Assembly (NCBI GenBank): GCA_913055745.1
Contig: CAJXJZ010000012.1
Coordinates: forward strand, 1-41,702
Direction of reading: 5' to 3'
DNA length: 41,702 nucleotides
Origin: an uncultured bacterium
Lineage (GTDB): Bacteria > Hydrothermota > Hydrothermia > UBA1063 > CAJXJZ01
Position 1 is the first letter of the stretch. Each line of letters begins with the position of its first letter. Made by a program: the position numbers and the translations under genes. A model generated the notes under the pieces. It was not told the origin of the DNA. It did not search any database and saw nothing but the letters and a program-made list of their open reading frames with translations. Below are positions 40,199 through 41,702 of the stretch, piece by piece.

Positions 40199-41701
40199 TC
40201 AATCGTTTTGGCTGAATTTATAAATCTTGAAATAATTATTTTCATAAACCGATGGTAGATCAAGTTTGGGTGTATCGTCTTCTATTACAATGTATGATGC
40301 ATGATACTTTTGGGCAAGATGTTCCAGGTCTTTTGCACTTAAATTTTTGTAATTTTTGAAATCTTTATATCTTTTAAAGTATTCTTTTGCATAATCATAA
40401 CTCAAAGTAACGGGGTTATCTTCAATAGTAAAGACAATACTCCTTTCTGAGAACACCCTGAAAGTTGGTCTGGAATATGGAGGGTACAGAGGGGTAAGAA
40501 AAAGCGCATTTACTTTTGTATGCCTTTTTGCCCATAATTGCGCATCAATCCAGGCCCTGTTTCTTTTACTAAGTGATGTTAAATAATGATGTGGAAAATG
40601 AATAGTGTGGCGGTATTGCTTGATTGATATGTAAAATAATGGTGGAATAAGAGTGATAAAAGTAAGGCTACCTAATATAACCTTTCCTGTTTTTTGTTCT
40701 ATAAAATGATGTATGCGAGAGGATACATTGTTTTTTAATATAGCAATAAAAAATAGTATTCCTGCCCATAAGGGGGCAAATGGCATTGGTGTAGGAGATA
40801 ATTTAAATTTGTTTAAAATAAGCCTTAACAGAATTATTGTTAAAGCAATACCCAATAATCTGTAAATGTAACTTTTTTCATTGAATAAGTGCCACAATAA
40901 ATAGGCTGTATAGATAACAAAAAGCCAGTATATAAAGATAATATTGCGTAAAAGTTGTAGATGCATAACTATAGAAATGGGCATAAGTTCACCAAATATA
41001 ATATTTATTAAAAAGAGAAACAACGATGTAGTAAAAAGTAGAATAGATTTTTCATCATTTTTTGTTAAACCATCTTTTCGCCTTTTTACAAAGATGACCA
41101 ATAGAAACAACAAAGAAACTACATCCAAACCTATCCATGCCTGAAATCTCCATAATAATGGAAAAATCCAAGTTTCTTTTCCTATATACTTTAGTATATA
41201 TAGATGTTCCCTGTTTACAAAAAATGTGCCATGGTTATATTGATTATAGCGAAAAATGAATTTGTAAAATAAAGGGCTTGAAATAACCAAGAATGCTATC
41301 ATGGAATAAAAGAATGCTTTCATATCTTTTTTGATTAAAAGATACAAGAATAAAGATATGATAACAGCAATTGGTGTAAGCGGGTGCAAGATAAAGGCAA
41401 TAGATGCAATAACGGAAGACAATATATATCTATCATCCATAAAAAGATATAGGGAAAATAGAGCTAAAGATATACTTGTAAAACGGGGTACAAGATATGA
41501 GTCGTAGGCTCTTGGCACAATGCCTAATGCTTTCAAGGTTAAGGGACTTAGGGATAGCATTAAAGAGAGTAATGCTACAGCCTTATTTTTAAACAAGGAA
41601 TAACTAAGTTTATAAACAGCAATAAAAAGTAGGATTAAGAAAAGTAAATAAGTAATAAAGAATACGGTTTCCATATCATTAAATTTCTTTAAAATAAGAC
41701 C
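40199..41701 (-). CDS. GT-C-like polytopic membrane protein (N-terminus beyond window)
   Basis: The reading frame stays open to the right edge ('GLILKKFNDMETVFF' precedes and includes the first visible ATG at 41674), so the N-terminus, where the GT-C catalytic Asp loop would be, is probably missing. About 500 residues are visible with roughly ten hydrophobic segments and a soluble C-terminal domain of about 100 residues after 390. The hydrophobic pattern and 'FILHPLTPIAVI' resemble oligosaccharyltransferase/PMT-like membrane enzymes. No catalytic motif can be assigned. It converges with the 38602 gene, and both share the membrane-plus-terminal-soluble-domain layout. Confidence 0.6.
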   Translation of the reverse strand, partial: GLILKKFNDMETVFFITYLLFLILLFIAVYKLSYSLFKNKAVALLSLMLSLSPLTLKALGIVPRAYDSYLVPRFTSISLALFSLYLFMDDRYILSSVIASIAFILHPLTPIAVIISLFLYLLIKKDMKAFFYSMIAFLVISSPLFYKFIFRYNQYNHGTFFVNREHLYILKYIGKETWIFPLLWRFQAWIGLDVVSLLFLLVIFVKRRKDGLTKNDEKSILLFTTSLFLFLINIIFGELMPISIVMHLQLLRNIIFIYWLFVIYTAYLLWHLFNEKSYIYRLLGIALTIILLRLILNKFKLSPTPMPFAPLWAGILFFIAILKNNVSSRIHHFIEQKTGKVILGSLTFITLIPPLFYISIKQYRHTIHFPHHYLTSLSKRNRAWIDAQLWAKRHTKVNALFLTPLYPPYSRPTFRVFSERSIVFTIEDNPVTLSYDYAKEYFKRYKDFKNYKNLSAKDLEHLAQKYHASYIVIEDDTPKLDLPSVYENNYFKIYKFSQND

Positions 41702-41702
41702 C

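Noticed and set aside
1-41702. CRISPR arrays, insertion sequences, integrases, riboswitches or rRNA genes
   Set aside because: No regularly spaced repeats, transposase or integrase motifs, terminal inverted repeats or rRNA-like conserved stretches were seen; non-coding gaps are all under about 180 bp.

Overview
The window is a gene-dense, roughly 37-40% GC bacterial chromosome segment with almost no intergenic space. It has lipoproteins with LSGC-type lipoboxes, a SPOR protein, a DegP/HtrA protease, a GmhB-like heptose phosphatase and secreted proteins ending in a Por/T9SS-like C-terminal sorting module. Together these point to a diderm bacterium outside the well-studied phyla. An uncultured lineage near the FCB group or candidate division WOR-3 would fit; that placement is inference from gene content, not phylogeny.

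Layout. (1) 1-1516: the C-terminal part of a very acidic roadblock/LC7 protein and an MglA-type GTPase. (2) 4651-1520, minus strand: gltX, a Nudix hydrolase and folC, overlapping. (3) 7962-4688, minus: an SOS cassette (lexA, an 83-aa protein, dinB) followed by a FIST-domain protein. (4) 8069-11444, plus: a lipoprotein, a Na+/Ca2+-exchanger-type carrier, a PHP phosphoesterase and mtnA. (5) 24430-11441, minus: a 13-kb run of 14 nearly contiguous genes: rpmE, SPOR lipoprotein, rdgB, HAD phosphatase, secreted beta-propeller-like protein, folP, lipoprotein, htrA, M14 carboxypeptidase, hslU, MEMO, AMMECR1, carbon-nitrogen hydrolase, YfiM-like protein. (6) 24566-28381, plus: a five-gene overlapping operon of unknown function (secreted protein, small membrane protein, two radical SAM enzymes, methyltransferase). 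(7) 28534-35825, plus: a signalling operon (zinc-ribbon/class III cyclase/ATPase/TPR protein, HEAT-like protein, HD-GYP protein) ending in pyrE. (8) 36413-35831, minus: a YacP-like NYN RNase and tRNA-Ala(CGC). (9) 36475-41701: a glycan-related block with a GT4 glycosyltransferase, a methyltransferase and two GT-C-like polytopic membrane proteins, the last cut by the window edge.

The most striking regulatory pattern is a set of sigma70-like promoters, nearly all with 17-bp spacers, whose -10 box lies only 6 to 9 nt upstream of the start codon of several first-in-transcript genes (gltX, FIST, the 8069 lipoprotein, the cyclase, yacP-like, the 38602 GT-C). This predicts leaderless mRNAs. Genes such as rpmE, the 24566 gene and the 38422 methyltransferase instead have leaders with clear Shine-Dalgarno sequences. 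The promoters also revise the starts of lexA, the cyclase and the 38602 membrane protein. The M14 peptidase appears to need a non-canonical AUA start to include its signal peptide.
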